Shown: positions 7,230-14,582 of the stretch, in pieces
Numbering within the stretch: the first letter of the stretch is position 1
How the letters are laid out: every line of letters starts with the position of its first letter
NCBI GenBank assembly: GCA_003157595.1
Contig: PMKB01000075.1
Location: forward strand, 1,338 to 22,132
Reading direction: 5' to 3'
Length of the DNA stretch: 20,795 nucleotides
Source: Solirubrobacterales bacterium
Lineage (GTDB): Bacteria; Actinomycetota; Thermoleophilia; Solirubrobacterales; Solirubrobacteraceae
Translations under genes and position numbers: made by a program
Notes under the pieces: model-generated
What the model was told of the DNA's origin: nothing
The model's input: the letters and a program-made list of their open reading frames with translations, nothing else
Database searches by the model: none

Positions 7230-8518
7230 TGGCGACGCTCGCGACAACCGTCGGGCTGCCGCGCCTGCTGAGCGCGCTCTCGGGTGGGGAGATGGTTGAC
7301 CTCGACCGCCACCTCGACGCCCATGGTCTGCTGCCCTCGGACCGCGAGCTCGACGCGAACGGGCTCCTCGATCTGGTCGAGCGCTCGGGCCTGCGCGGGC
7401 GCGGCGGCGCTGCGTTCCCGATGGCCACGAAGCTGGGCGCAGTGCGGGCTGCCCGCGGCCCGGCGATCGTGGTCGCCAACGGCTGTGAGAGCGAGCCGAT
7501 CAGTGCCAAGGATGCTCTGCTCCTGCACGAGCTTCCGCATCTCGTGCTTGACGGCGTCGAGCTCGCGGCGCGCGCGGTCGGCGCCGCTGAGGCGATCGTC
7601 GCCTTCGAAACGCCCAACACCGCTGCGCGCATGAGCCTGGAGAACGCACTGAGCGAGCGGCGTGCCGAACGGATCGACTCGACCCGCTTCTCACTGTTCG
7701 CCGCCGAAGAGCGGTTCCTCAGCGGCCAGGAGACAGCGCTGGTGTCGCAGATCGACGGCGGGCCGCCGAAACCCACCTTTGTCCCGCCGCGCCCCACCGA
7801 CCGCGGCGTAGGCCGTCGACCGACGCTCATCCAAAACGTCGAGACGCTCGCGAACCTGGCGCTGGTCGCGCGCTACGGCGCCGAGTGGTATCGCGAGCTC
7901 GGAACGGATGCGGAGACCGGGTCGAAGCTGGTCACACTGGCGGGAGCCGTCGAGAACCCGGGCGTGTATGAGATCGAATTCGGAACACCGCTCGGGGCAC
8001 TGTTTGCGGCCGCCGGCGGGTTGAGCAGCGAGCTCGCCGGCGTGCTCGTGGGCGGCTATTTTGGCTCGTGGCTGCCGGCGGCGGGAGTCGGCGCGCTCGA
8101 ACTCTCGAACGAGGCCCTCGGCCACCACGGAGCCGCGCTTGGTTGTGGCGCGGTCGTCGCTCTCCCGGCACGCTCGTGCCCGGTTGCCGAGACGGTGCGC
8201 GTCGCGATCTATCTGGCGACCGAAACCGCCGGCCAGTGTGGGCCGTGCGTTCATGGGACGGCGGCGATCGCCCGAACGCTGCACGGGGTCGCGGAGGGCA
8301 AGGCCTCGCCGACCGCGTTTGCCGACCTCAAACGCTGGGCCGAGGAGCTCCCCGGCCGCGGCGCCTGCCATCACCCGAACGGACTCGCCCATTTCGTCTC
8401 GACCGCGCTGCGGACCTTCAAGCCCCAGTTCGCCGATCACGCCCGCCACGGCCCGTGCGACGGCTGCGCTGCTGAACCGGTCCTCACGTTCCCGCAGCCG
8501 AGCCCGGCGCGCCCGTGA
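7229..8518 (+). CDS. NuoF-like NADH dehydrogenase (FMN / Fe-S) subunit
   Basis: 429 residues, homologous to the 51-kDa/NuoF subunit family. The FMN-binding glycine-rich motif GLRGRGGAAFP is at 54-64, NGCESEP at 84-90 takes the place of NADEGEP, SGQETALV (165-172) matches the GEETALI region, and QNVETLANL (202-210) matches the conserved NNVETLANV. An SLBB-like segment follows (~232-285). The Fe-S motif is unusual: AGQCGPCVHG has Cys337 and Cys340 but Ala334 where NuoF has its first cysteine. GRGAC gives Cys380, and a C-terminal GPCDGC adds Cys410 and Cys413. Expected role: take electrons from NAD(P)H through FMN and pass them to the ferredoxin encoded next. The gene shares bases with both neighbours (ATG/TGA at 7229, GTGA at 8515-8518). 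It is not part of a complete complex I, as no other nuo gene is present. Confidence 0.9.
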   Translation: MATLATTVGLPRLLSALSGGEMVDLDRHLDAHGLLPSDRELDANGLLDLVERSGLRGRGGAAFPMATKLGAVRAARGPAIVVANGCESEPISAKDALLLHELPHLVLDGVELAARAVGAAEAIVAFETPNTAARMSLENALSERRAERIDSTRFSLFAAEERFLSGQETALVSQIDGGPPKPTFVPPRPTDRGVGRRPTLIQNVETLANLALVARYGAEWYRELGTDAETGSKLVTLAGAVENPGVYEIEFGTPLGALFAAAGGLSSELAGVLVGGYFGSWLPAAGVGALELSNEALGHHGAALGCGAVVALPARSCPVAETVRVAIYLATETAGQCGPCVHGTAAIARTLHGVAEGKASPTAFADLKRWAEELPGRGACHHPNGLAHFVSTALRTFKPQFADHARHGPCDGCAAEPVLTFPQPSPARP

Positions 8519-8712
8519 CTCGTCTCCGTGTGAACCCGATCGGATGCGTGGGTCACGGCCTCTGCGCTGAGCTCCTGCCCGAGTGGATCGAGCTTGACGA
8601 GTGGGGCTACCCGATCGTCGATCGCGAGTCGCTCCCGGCCGGACTCGAGGCTCACGCGCGGCGCGCTGCCGACGCCTGTCCGACGCTCGCGCTACTGCTC
8701 CAACCCGACTGA
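8515..8712 (+). CDS. [3Fe-4S]-type small ferredoxin
   Basis: 65 residues starting with the GTG of the GTGA overlap at 8515. Cys11-x5-Cys17 (GCVGHGLC) and Cys55-Pro (ACPTLAL) are the ligand pattern of monocluster [3Fe-4S] ferredoxins, in which the second cysteine of the usual CxxCxxC motif is replaced (here by His14). The acidic middle (EWIELDEWGYPIVD) is typical of the fold. These ferredoxins often serve cytochrome P450s, but no P450 is nearby. The coupling to the NuoF-like gene suggests it shuttles electrons from that flavoprotein to the cytoplasmic face of the heme protein. It is the last gene of the operon; a strong hairpin follows at 8780. Confidence 0.9.
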   Translation: MTRLRVNPIGCVGHGLCAELLPEWIELDEWGYPIVDRESLPAGLEAHARRAADACPTLALLLQPD

Positions 8713-8779
8713 CGCTCCTCCGGCGGATCGGTCGGTCTCAGTTCGCAGCGCCCGCGCACGCCGTGCGGAGCGTTGCTGC

Positions 8780-8812
8780 GCCTCCGCACGCACGCCGTGT
8801 GCATGCGGAGGC
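8780..8812. terminator. Strong hairpin after the redox operon
   Basis: A 33-base inverted repeat: 9-bp outer stem GCCTCCGCA / TGCGGAGGC, one C-A mismatch, 4-bp inner stem GCAC/GTGC and a 5-base loop. A smaller hairpin CGCACgccGTGCG (8756-8768) precedes it. There is no U-tract, as is common for actinobacterial terminators. It lies 67 bases after the ferredoxin stop and about 70 before the methyltransferase start. Confidence 0.6.
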
Positions 8813-8879
8813 GTCGCCGCGCCCGGCTGCTCCACCGCCGCGCTGCGCAACACTGCGAGAGCACCGCGGCGGTGGTTAA

Positions 8880-9533
8880 ATGGCGCGGTGCACGCGCGGC
8901 GCTCCTGCGCAGATCGACTCGGTCCGTCGCTCGCGGGCTGAGGTGGCGTCCGGAACCTCGGAGCTGCGCTTCGCGGCCTCGGCGGTGCGCCGTCTTCCGT
9001 TGCGCGTCGCGTGGTTCACGCTGCGCGCGCGCCGGCGCGCGCGGCGGGCGGGCGACGCGTTCTCGCTCAGCTCCGCGCTGCGGCCGCAGAAGCTGGCAGA
9101 GCTGCTCGCGGTTGCCGCACAGCGCAGGACGGTCGTGGAGCTGGGCACCGGCACCGGATGGACGACGATCGCGCTAGCGCTCGCCGACCCGGCGCGGACG
9201 GTGGTCAGCTACGACCCCGTGGCCCGCGGGCGCGCTGCGTATCTGGCGCTGGTTGCGCCGTCGGTACGGGCGCGCATCAGCTTCGTGACGGCGCCGGCGG
9301 AGGATGGGCCTGGAGACGTTCTCGGTGTCGAGCTGCTCTTCATCGACAGCTCCCACGAACGCGAGCCCACGCTCGCACAGGTGGCTGTCTGGCGGCCCGC
9401 GCTGGCTCCGGGTGCCCTGGTCGTTTTTGACGATTACGGGCATCCGGACTACCCCGGCGTGGCGCAGGCCGTCGACGCGCTCGGGGCGACCGGAGCCGTT
9501 TGCGCATCGATGTTCCTGTGGCGCCCCACGTGA
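8880..9533 (+). CDS. Class I SAM-dependent methyltransferase (Methyltransf_24-like)
   Basis: 217 residues. SAM-binding motif I is VVELGTGTGW (85-94), followed by the acidic residue of VVSYDP (~112). LLFIDSSHERE (~152-162) and LVVFDDYGHPDYPGVAQAV (~180-198) match O-methyltransferases of the Methyltransf_24 / cephalosporin-hydroxylase-like group, where the adjacent acidic residues may bind a metal. The first ~58 residues are Arg-rich and variable, so the true start may lie downstream; the ATG at 8880 has only a weak GGTGG upstream. It overlaps the second methyltransferase gene by four bases (GTGA, 9530-9533). The substrate is unknown; small molecules or glycans are typical for the family. Confidence 0.8.
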   Translation: MARCTRGAPAQIDSVRRSRAEVASGTSELRFAASAVRRLPLRVAWFTLRARRRARRAGDAFSLSSALRPQKLAELLAVAAQRRTVVELGTGTGWTTIALALADPARTVVSYDPVARGRAAYLALVAPSVRARISFVTAPAEDGPGDVLGVELLFIDSSHEREPTLAQVAVWRPALAPGALVVFDDYGHPDYPGVAQAVDALGATGAVCASMFLWRPT

Positions 9534-10318
9534 GCGCCTCGGGAATGTTCGAGGACCGCTCGCGCGCCGAGTCCTTCGGCGAACTGGCCCAGATCTACGA
9601 CCGCGCCAGGCCGTCCTATCCGCCGGCGCTCCTTGACGCGTTGCTGCTCGAGCGTCCGCGGCGCGTGCTCGACGTCGGATGCGGAACGGGCAAGGCAGGC
9701 TCGCTGTTCGTAGCACGCGGCTGTGGTGTGCTCGGTGTCGAGGTCGACGCGCGCATGGCTCAGATCGCTCGGGCTAACGGCCTCGAGGTGGAGGTCTCGC
9801 AGTTCGAGCTGTGGGAGCCGGGTGAACGGCGCTTCGACCTGGTGATCTCCGCCCAGGCCTGGCATTGGATCGAGCCTCGCCTTGGCGCCGCGAAGGCCGC
9901 GGACGCGCTCAGCGGGCAGGGCCAGATCGGCCTGTTCTGGAACATCGGCGACCCGCCGGTGCGTGTGCGCGAGCGACTGGCGCCGATCTATGCGCGGCTC
10001 GAGCCCGACCTCGAGAACCACTCGGTTGTGCTCGGGAACAGCGACGGCAGGGCGGCTCAGACGCTCGCAGACCTCAACGCGTCCGGCGCGTTCGGGCCCG
10101 TAGAGGTGAGCACGTTCCCCTGGAACCAGACCTACGAGACGGCGGAATGGCTCGACTTCGTGAGCACGCACAGCGACCATCAGGCGCTCGAACCGTCGCG
10201 GCGTGAACGTCTCCTTACAGCGGTCGGCGAGGCCATCGATGCGCTCGGCGGGTCCTTTGAGGTGCCCTACGAGACGTCGCTCGTGAGCGCGCGCCTCCCC
10301 GCGCGCGCCCACCCCTGA
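9530..10318 (+). CDS. Class I SAM-dependent methyltransferase
   Basis: 262 residues from the GTG at 9530, which shares GTGA with the previous stop and is preferred over TTG 9500. The N-terminal FGELAQIYDRARPSYP is typical of the UbiE/Methyltransf_11-like group. Motif I is VLDVGCGTGKAG (46-57), motif II ends with GVEVDARM (~69-76), and FDLVISAQAWHWIEP (~102-116) carries the post-motif-II region with the WHWI signature common in this subgroup. It is coupled to the preceding, unrelated methyltransferase, so the two may act in sequence or as a pair on one pathway. The substrate cannot be inferred. The stop lies 232 bases before the protease gene, and no clear terminator was seen in that gap. Confidence 0.87.
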   Translation: MSASGMFEDRSRAESFGELAQIYDRARPSYPPALLDALLLERPRRVLDVGCGTGKAGSLFVARGCGVLGVEVDARMAQIARANGLEVEVSQFELWEPGERRFDLVISAQAWHWIEPRLGAAKAADALSGQGQIGLFWNIGDPPVRVRERLAPIYARLEPDLENHSVVLGNSDGRAAQTLADLNASGAFGPVEVSTFPWNQTYETAEWLDFVSTHSDHQALEPSRRERLLTAVGEAIDALGGSFEVPYETSLVSARLPARAHP

Positions 10319-10550
10319 CCGGCAGTCGCTCGCGGCTGCTGTGAGGAGCCGCTGAGCCGCGCTCGCGCGCCGATGCGCCGTGGCGCGCTCGGCGGTCATC
10401 GCCGCCACGCCCGCGAAGGTTCGATTGCCACTGGCGGCGCGCCAAGCGGACGAACGTTGCAGCTGCGCAGCGAACCTAAAGCCGGACCGCCTGGAGGACG
10501 AAAAGAACAACAGCAGCCGGAGCGAATCAAGAGATCCAAGGAAAGGCCCC

Positions 10551-11207
10551 ATGAAGCGCTCGACCCTTCTCGCGGCGCTACTCGTAGGACTGGCGATCCC
10601 CGCAAGCGCCGGCGCCGCCGACGTGACCGCGGTCCATGCCGTCCAGCGCGACCTCGCGCTGGCCTCAACGTTCTGGGCGGTCGAGCAGCCGACGCTCGTG
10701 TCGCCGTGCGTTGCCGATCAGGTGCTCGTCACCACGATGCAGGACGGCATCGGCGACGGTGGCGCGCTGATCCCAGCGGCGGACGTGTGGGCGGAGACGG
10801 CGCTGGGGGCATGTTCGATCGACATCGCGCCGGTCGCATGGGCCCTCGGCACCTCGGGTGACTCCGGCACGAGCGAGATGTTCTGTGTCCTGATCGCCCA
10901 CGAATACGGACACACGCTGGGGCTCCCGGACACGGAGTCGATTCCGCTGATGAGCAGCTCGTGGGGCCGCCGCGACGATCCGCTCTGCGACCAGGCCGTG
11001 TACGGATGGCGTTGGACGCTGCACAAGGATCGCGAATGGATCGCTGCGAACCGCAGCGAGCTGAGGATGGCGACGATCGAGCGCAAGGCGCGCGACGCCG
11101 CCGCATCGGCTCAGGTATCGGCCTCACAGCCGGCCGCATCGCAGGCGAGCGCCTCCGCGCCGGCAGGTGTGACCCAGCCGCCCGTGACGCCGACGCCGAC
11201 CGCCTAG
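10551..11207 (+). CDS. Small secreted metzincin-like zinc protease
   Basis: 218 residues from ATG 10551, preceded by AAGGAAAGG. Residues 1-22 are a signal peptide (MKRST, hydrophobic core, then ASAGA-A cleavage region). The zinc motif HEYGHTLGLPD gives His117, Glu118, His121 and Asp127, i.e. HExxHxxGxxD with Asp as third ligand as in snapalysin-type proteases. LMSSS (Met134) is a likely Met-turn. Four cysteines (53, 88, 112, 146) may form two disulfides. After ~180 the chain is Ala/Ser/Pro/Thr-rich and probably disordered. The pre-catalytic region is short and no propeptide cysteine switch is evident. Predicted to act outside the cell on proteins; the substrate is unknown. The longer frame from 10380 would bury the signal peptide and is rejected. 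Confidence 0.8.
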   Translation: MKRSTLLAALLVGLAIPASAGAADVTAVHAVQRDLALASTFWAVEQPTLVSPCVADQVLVTTMQDGIGDGGALIPAADVWAETALGACSIDIAPVAWALGTSGDSGTSEMFCVLIAHEYGHTLGLPDTESIPLMSSSWGRRDDPLCDQAVYGWRWTLHKDREWIAANRSELRMATIERKARDAAASAQVSASQPAASQASASAPAGVTQPPVTPTPTA

Positions 11208-11273
11208 CCGGAGCGGGCCGGGCGCCGCACTGCGACCGCGGAGTTCGTGTGGCGTCTCCATGTGGTTTGCGCT

Positions 11274-12683
11274 TCAGCTCCGCGCGGTGGCGGACCAAGC
11301 GAACTGGCCTGACCAGCCGATCTCTCCGTAGAAGCTTGGCCAGACGTTTGCAGTGAACAGCGGCGAGGCGATCCGAATCGGCTTGCCGGACGAGGTTGGC
11401 AGCAGCCACAGTGCGTCGTCAGCAGCGTAGAGCACGCTCCTGTCGTCTGCCGACCAGACCGGTGCGGCAGCCCCGACGGTGTTGGTGATCTTCGTTGGCG
11501 CCGAAGCTCCCCGGTGCAGGATCCAAAGCGAGCGCGTCCGATACCAGCGCTGCACCCTCGGCAGGCCGATGGTGCCCGCCTTCATGCTCGCCGCCTCGAC
11601 GAAGGCGAGGGCACGGCCGTTGGGCGAGAACGCCGGATCCAGCGAAAGCGTGCCCGCCGTAGTGGACACGCGCGTGCAGCGTCCCGTCGCCGCCGAGCAG
11701 GTCACCACGGCCTTCGTCACCCACGCATAGCGGTTCCCGCCGCGCGTGAAGGCAAAGGTCCCGTTCGCGCCGAGAGACACGGTATCCCCGACGGTCAGGC
11801 CGAGGTTCTGTGGCGGGGTGCCAGCAGCCTTGATCAGGTAGAGGTCGATGCCGTCGGAGACGTCGCAGCAGAACGGACTTGATCCGATGAGAATGCCCTC
11901 GCTTTTGGGCAGCGCGGTGGCGAAGAAGAGGGAAGGTCCCTGGCGCCCCGACCGCGGTGAGTATGAAACCCGCGTCCGGTACCAGGTCGTGCGCTTGCCA
12001 CTGAGCGAGTCCGACACCTCGATGCGGGCGACTCCGGTGGACGGCTTGGGCGCAGTCACACGCAGAGTGCTCGAGAAGAAGACGTATCGCTGCTCCCCGG
12101 GAACCGGCGCGACCAGTTCGCCTGGGGTCGAGCCTGCGGGCGTCAGCGCCCCGCTCGGCGCAACCCGCCAAAGCCGGCCGCCCACAAGCAGCCGGCCATC
12201 CGGGAGCCAGCTGCTCGTGTCGAAGCCGCTCCCGATGCGCCGCGGCGAAGTACCGTCCGCGCGCGCCAGCCACCTCTGGCTCGAGCCGGCGGCCGCACTC
12301 GCTGCGACGCCGTAGCTCAGCCAGCGGCCGTTCGGCGAGAACTCAGGATCGGATGGCTGCTGGGTAGGACTCGTGACGGGCGTCAGCGTGCCGGTCGCGC
12401 CGTCGAGCACCCAGAGCCGTTCGCGCGAGATGAACGCCAGGTCGCCCTCATGGCTGAATGCCTGGATGTTCACGAACGGCTGCGTGCTGGTCTCGGCAAC
12501 GGTTCCCGAGCCCCCGCCGGCGCCGGTCAGGAGGACCGCGCCGGTGACCAGGAGCACGACCGCGACGGCCACCGCGCCGCGCAGGCGGCGCCGGCGTGCT
12601 CGGCGACGCGCCTGCTCGATCAGCGCCTGTGCGTCTTGCGCAGCCGCCACGGGCACCTTCCGCTGCTCCTCGAGGAGGACCAT
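11274..12683 (-). CDS. Membrane-anchored WD40-like (PD40/TolB-type) beta-propeller protein
   Basis: 469 residues. Residues 1-34 are cytoplasmic and very basic near the membrane (RRRARRRRLR). One TM helix spans ~36-55, then a large exported domain. The domain has recurring propeller blades with the FSPNGR-type motif: AFSHEGDLAFIS (75-86), EFSPNGRWLSYG (114-125), AFSPNGRALAFV (351-362) and VWSADDRSVLYA (409-420). Several blades end in LWVLD or LWRVA strands. Such TolB/PD40 propellers mediate protein or ligand binding rather than catalysis. Five cysteines (272, 273, 329, 336 and none near the termini beyond these) suggest disulfides. It starts eight bases after the stop of the YtrA-type regulator, with the AGGGA of its ribosome binding site overlapping that stop, so the two form an operon. 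It is convergent with the protease gene. Confidence 0.83.
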   Translation of the reverse strand: MVLLEEQRKVPVAAAQDAQALIEQARRRARRRRLRGAVAVAVVLLVTGAVLLTGAGGGSGTVAETSTQPFVNIQAFSHEGDLAFISRERLWVLDGATGTLTPVTSPTQQPSDPEFSPNGRWLSYGVAASAAAGSSQRWLARADGTSPRRIGSGFDTSSWLPDGRLLVGGRLWRVAPSGALTPAGSTPGELVAPVPGEQRYVFFSSTLRVTAPKPSTGVARIEVSDSLSGKRTTWYRTRVSYSPRSGRQGPSLFFATALPKSEGILIGSSPFCCDVSDGIDLYLIKAAGTPPQNLGLTVGDTVSLGANGTFAFTRGGNRYAWVTKAVVTCSAATGRCTRVSTTAGTLSLDPAFSPNGRALAFVEAASMKAGTIGLPRVQRWYRTRSLWILHRGASAPTKITNTVGAAAPVWSADDRSVLYAADDALWLLPTSSGKPIRIASPLFTANVWPSFYGEIGWSGQFAWSATARS

Positions 12684-12691
12684 CGGCTTCC

Positions 12692-13030
12692 CTAGGGCAT
12701 GCTCTCGATGATCTGCAACAGCTCGTCGCGGCGGTAGCCGTGGCTGCGCGCCAGATCAATCAGCGCGCGGGCCTGCTCGAGCACGGCGGCCCGCTCGGGC
12801 GTCCCGGCGACCGTGACGCCTCGGCCGCGCCTGAACTCGAGCAGTCCCTCGTCACGGAGCAGCCGCAGCGAGCGCAGCACGGTGTTCGTGTTCACGCCGA
12901 GTTCCGCCGCGAGGTCCTTGGCCGGCGGCAGTCGCTCGCCGGGCTTGGCCTCGCCGTCGAGGATTGCCCGCCGGATCTCCGCGGCGACCTGCTCGAACAC
13001 GGAGGTCGAATCGGTCCGGTCGATCTTCAC
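12692..13030 (-). CDS. GntR-family repressor, YtrA-like subfamily
   Basis: 112 residues. The winged helix-turn-helix occupies ~10-78 (SVFEQVAAEIRRAILDGE, LAAELGVNTNTVLRSLRLLRDEGLLEFRRGRGVTV). Only a short helical tail of ~35 residues follows, which is the YtrA architecture: no separate ligand domain and dimerisation through the tail. YtrA regulators usually autoregulate an operon encoding membrane or transport proteins; here the downstream gene encodes a membrane-anchored propeller. A well-formed promoter lies 85 bases upstream, with a palindrome overlapping its -10, consistent with autorepression. The ATG start gives MKIDRTDSTSVFEQ, a typical N-terminus for the family. Confidence 0.92.
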   Translation of the reverse strand: MKIDRTDSTSVFEQVAAEIRRAILDGEAKPGERLPPAKDLAAELGVNTNTVLRSLRLLRDEGLLEFRRGRGVTVAGTPERAAVLEQARALIDLARSHGYRRDELLQIIESMP

Positions 13031-13122
13031 GGCCGGCTCCGCCTCGCTGGAGGGATCGTTGGGGCGGGTGCGTTCGTCGCCAAACGCCGGCAGCGGCGCT
13101 CTGAGATCGTCAACATGACGCC

Positions 13123-13151
13123 AATATAGCTATCACCATATCGAAAATCAA
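13123..13151 (-). promoter_or_regulatory. Promoter and putative operator of the YtrA-propeller operon
   Basis: On the minus strand TTGATT (13146-13151), a 17-base spacer and TATATT (13123-13128), with a predicted start near 13116. The perfect palindrome ATAGCTAT (13126-13133) overlaps the -10. The local AT-richness stands out against the surrounding GC-rich DNA. Confidence 0.6.
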
Positions 13152-13206
13152 GTGCGACGATCGCAGCGCCGTCGCGCGCGGTTTTCAGTGCACCCGGCGG
13201 GGGCGG

Positions 13207-13473
13207 CTAGAAGTCGAGGTTGTCGATGATCTCGTTGGCCCGCGACCACTGCTCGGGCGGGACCACGAGGTAGATGTCGCCGTGACCGAGGCGGTCGAGC
13301 GGCTGATCGGCGGTACAGCTCGCGTCGATGCCCATCGCGCGCAGCTCGTCGCGCCAGGCGATCGCGGTCGTCTGGTCCTCGAACGTGCTGACCGTCTCCC
13401 AGTCCTCAAAGCGTGGGTCCGCGACCGACACCGGCGGGCTCTTTTCGCTACGGGACTTGCGTGACCAAGGCAT
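13207..13473 (-). CDS. Small DUF2007-like protein
   Basis: 88 residues from ATG 13473 (an in-frame GTG at 13479 would add two). The N-terminal ~18 residues are basic and Ser-rich. The rest reads WETVSTFEDQTTAIAWRDELRAMGIDASCTAD and ends YLVVPPEQWSRANEIIDNLDF. This alpha/beta pattern (a strand, a helix covering an A-x-x-x-R-x-x-L stretch, GI followed by a strand, then a final helix starting at a valine-rich strand) is that of the DUF2007 / putative signal-transducing family. The function of that family is not established. It is upstream of the YtrA-type gene on the same strand but separated by 176 bases and that gene's own promoter. No clear Shine-Dalgarno is seen. Confidence 0.65.
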   Translation of the reverse strand: MPWSRKSRSEKSPPVSVADPRFEDWETVSTFEDQTTAIAWRDELRAMGIDASCTADQPLDRLGHGDIYLVVPPEQWSRANEIIDNLDF

Positions 13474-13628
13474 CGGCACGCGTGGAGCCTACGCCCGCGC
13501 GAGCGCCAGGGTCTGGCGTGTGCCGGCGTACAGGCGGAGCAGGCGCGCCACCTGTCGGTTCGGGCGCGCGCGCCACCTCAAGTGCAGCGCGCCGGCAGGC
13601 GGCGTGCCCCCGACGGCGCGCGAGCGGT

Positions 13629-14582
13629 CTAGCTGTAGGACCCGTGAGCGTTGTTCAGCTGCGCGAGGCGAGCTGCCGGGGGTTGGCGGCCGAGTGAGCC
13701 GTGTGGTCGACGGTGATTGTAGAAGTCGATCCAGGCTGTGAGTGCGGCGTTGCGCTCGCGGCTGGTGTTGTAGATCGCGCCGTAGGCCCAGCCTCCGAGG
13801 AGTGTGCGGATGAATCGCTCGGCTTTGCCATTGGTGCGTGGCCGGTAAGGGCGTGTTCGTAGGTGTTTGAGTCCGAGTGCGCGGCAGGCGAGGGCATGCA
13901 CGCTCGAGACATAGGCGCTGCCGTTGTCGGTCATCAGCTGTTGCACGGTGATGCCGCGTGCGGCGTAGAACGCGATCGCTCGGCGTAGAAAGCCGACCGC
14001 GGTCACCGCCTTCTCGTCCTCGAGCACTTCAACGAACGCCAGGCGTGTCGCGTCGTCGATGCAGACATGCACGAACTCCCCGTCCTTCTTGCCCTGGTCG
14101 CGGCGATCGCGACGGCTCCCGGTAACGCGATGACCGGGACGGACGATCCGCCCAAGCTTCTTCACATCGATGTGAACGAGCTCGCCGGGACGCTCGCGCT
14201 GATAGCGGTTGGGTGGCTCAGGCGGCTCGAGTCGCGAGAGCTTGCCGAGCCCGATCCGGGTCAGGATCCCCGACACCGTCGACGCCGGCATCCCGAGCGC
14301 GAGCGCTATGTCTTGCCCGGTCAGGCGCAGCTTGCGCAACGCGGCGATCGCGCTGACGCGATCCTCGCTGGTGCGACCCGGAACCGTGTGTGGCGCCGAG
14401 GAGCGATCGAGGAGCCCCGCCTCTCCTTCGCCGCGATAACGGCAAACCCACTTCCAACACGTGCGCTCGCTCACGCCCGCGGCCTCGGCCGCGTCCGTGA
14501 GCGACCACTCCAACTCGACAACCCGACGCACCATCGTAAGGCGGCCCTTCGGGCCGAGAGCAGCGTTAGCGTGCAACTTCAT
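13629..14582 (-). CDS. IS481-family transposase
   Basis: 317 residues from ATG 14582, which has a strong GGAGG Shine-Dalgarno. Residues ~10-60 form a helix-turn-helix (SLTDAAEAAGVSERTCWKWVCRYRGEG), followed by a second HTH-like segment (~80-112) and an rve integrase domain. The DDE residues are Asp139 (HIDVKKLGRI), Asp219 (MTDNGSAY) and Glu255 (NGKAERFIRT). The C-terminal YNHRRPHGSLGRQPP motif is characteristic of IS481/IS3-type integrases. The frame is intact, so the enzyme could be active. The TAG stop lies in the flanking CTAG target sequence rather than inside the element's inverted repeat. Confidence 0.95.
   Translation of the reverse strand: MKLHANAALGPKGRLTMVRRVVELEWSLTDAAEAAGVSERTCWKWVCRYRGEGEAGLLDRSSAPHTVPGRTSEDRVSAIAALRKLRLTGQDIALALGMPASTVSGILTRIGLGKLSRLEPPEPPNRYQRERPGELVHIDVKKLGRIVRPGHRVTGSRRDRRDQGKKDGEFVHVCIDDATRLAFVEVLEDEKAVTAVGFLRRAIAFYAARGITVQQLMTDNGSAYVSSVHALACRALGLKHLRTRPYRPRTNGKAERFIRTLLGGWAYGAIYNTSRERNAALTAWIDFYNHRRPHGSLGRQPPAARLAQLNNAHGSYS

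Noticed and set aside
7229..8518. Fragment of a complex I (nuo) operon
   Set aside because: No other nuo gene is present, the cluster motif differs from NuoF, and the gene is coupled to a ferric-reductase-like gene and a ferredoxin.
9449..10552. Long minus-strand open frame opposite the second methyltransferase gene
   Set aside because: It is Arg/Ala/Gly-rich, lacks any recognisable motif, and lies opposite a gene with clear SAM-binding motifs; such shadow frames are expected at this GC content.
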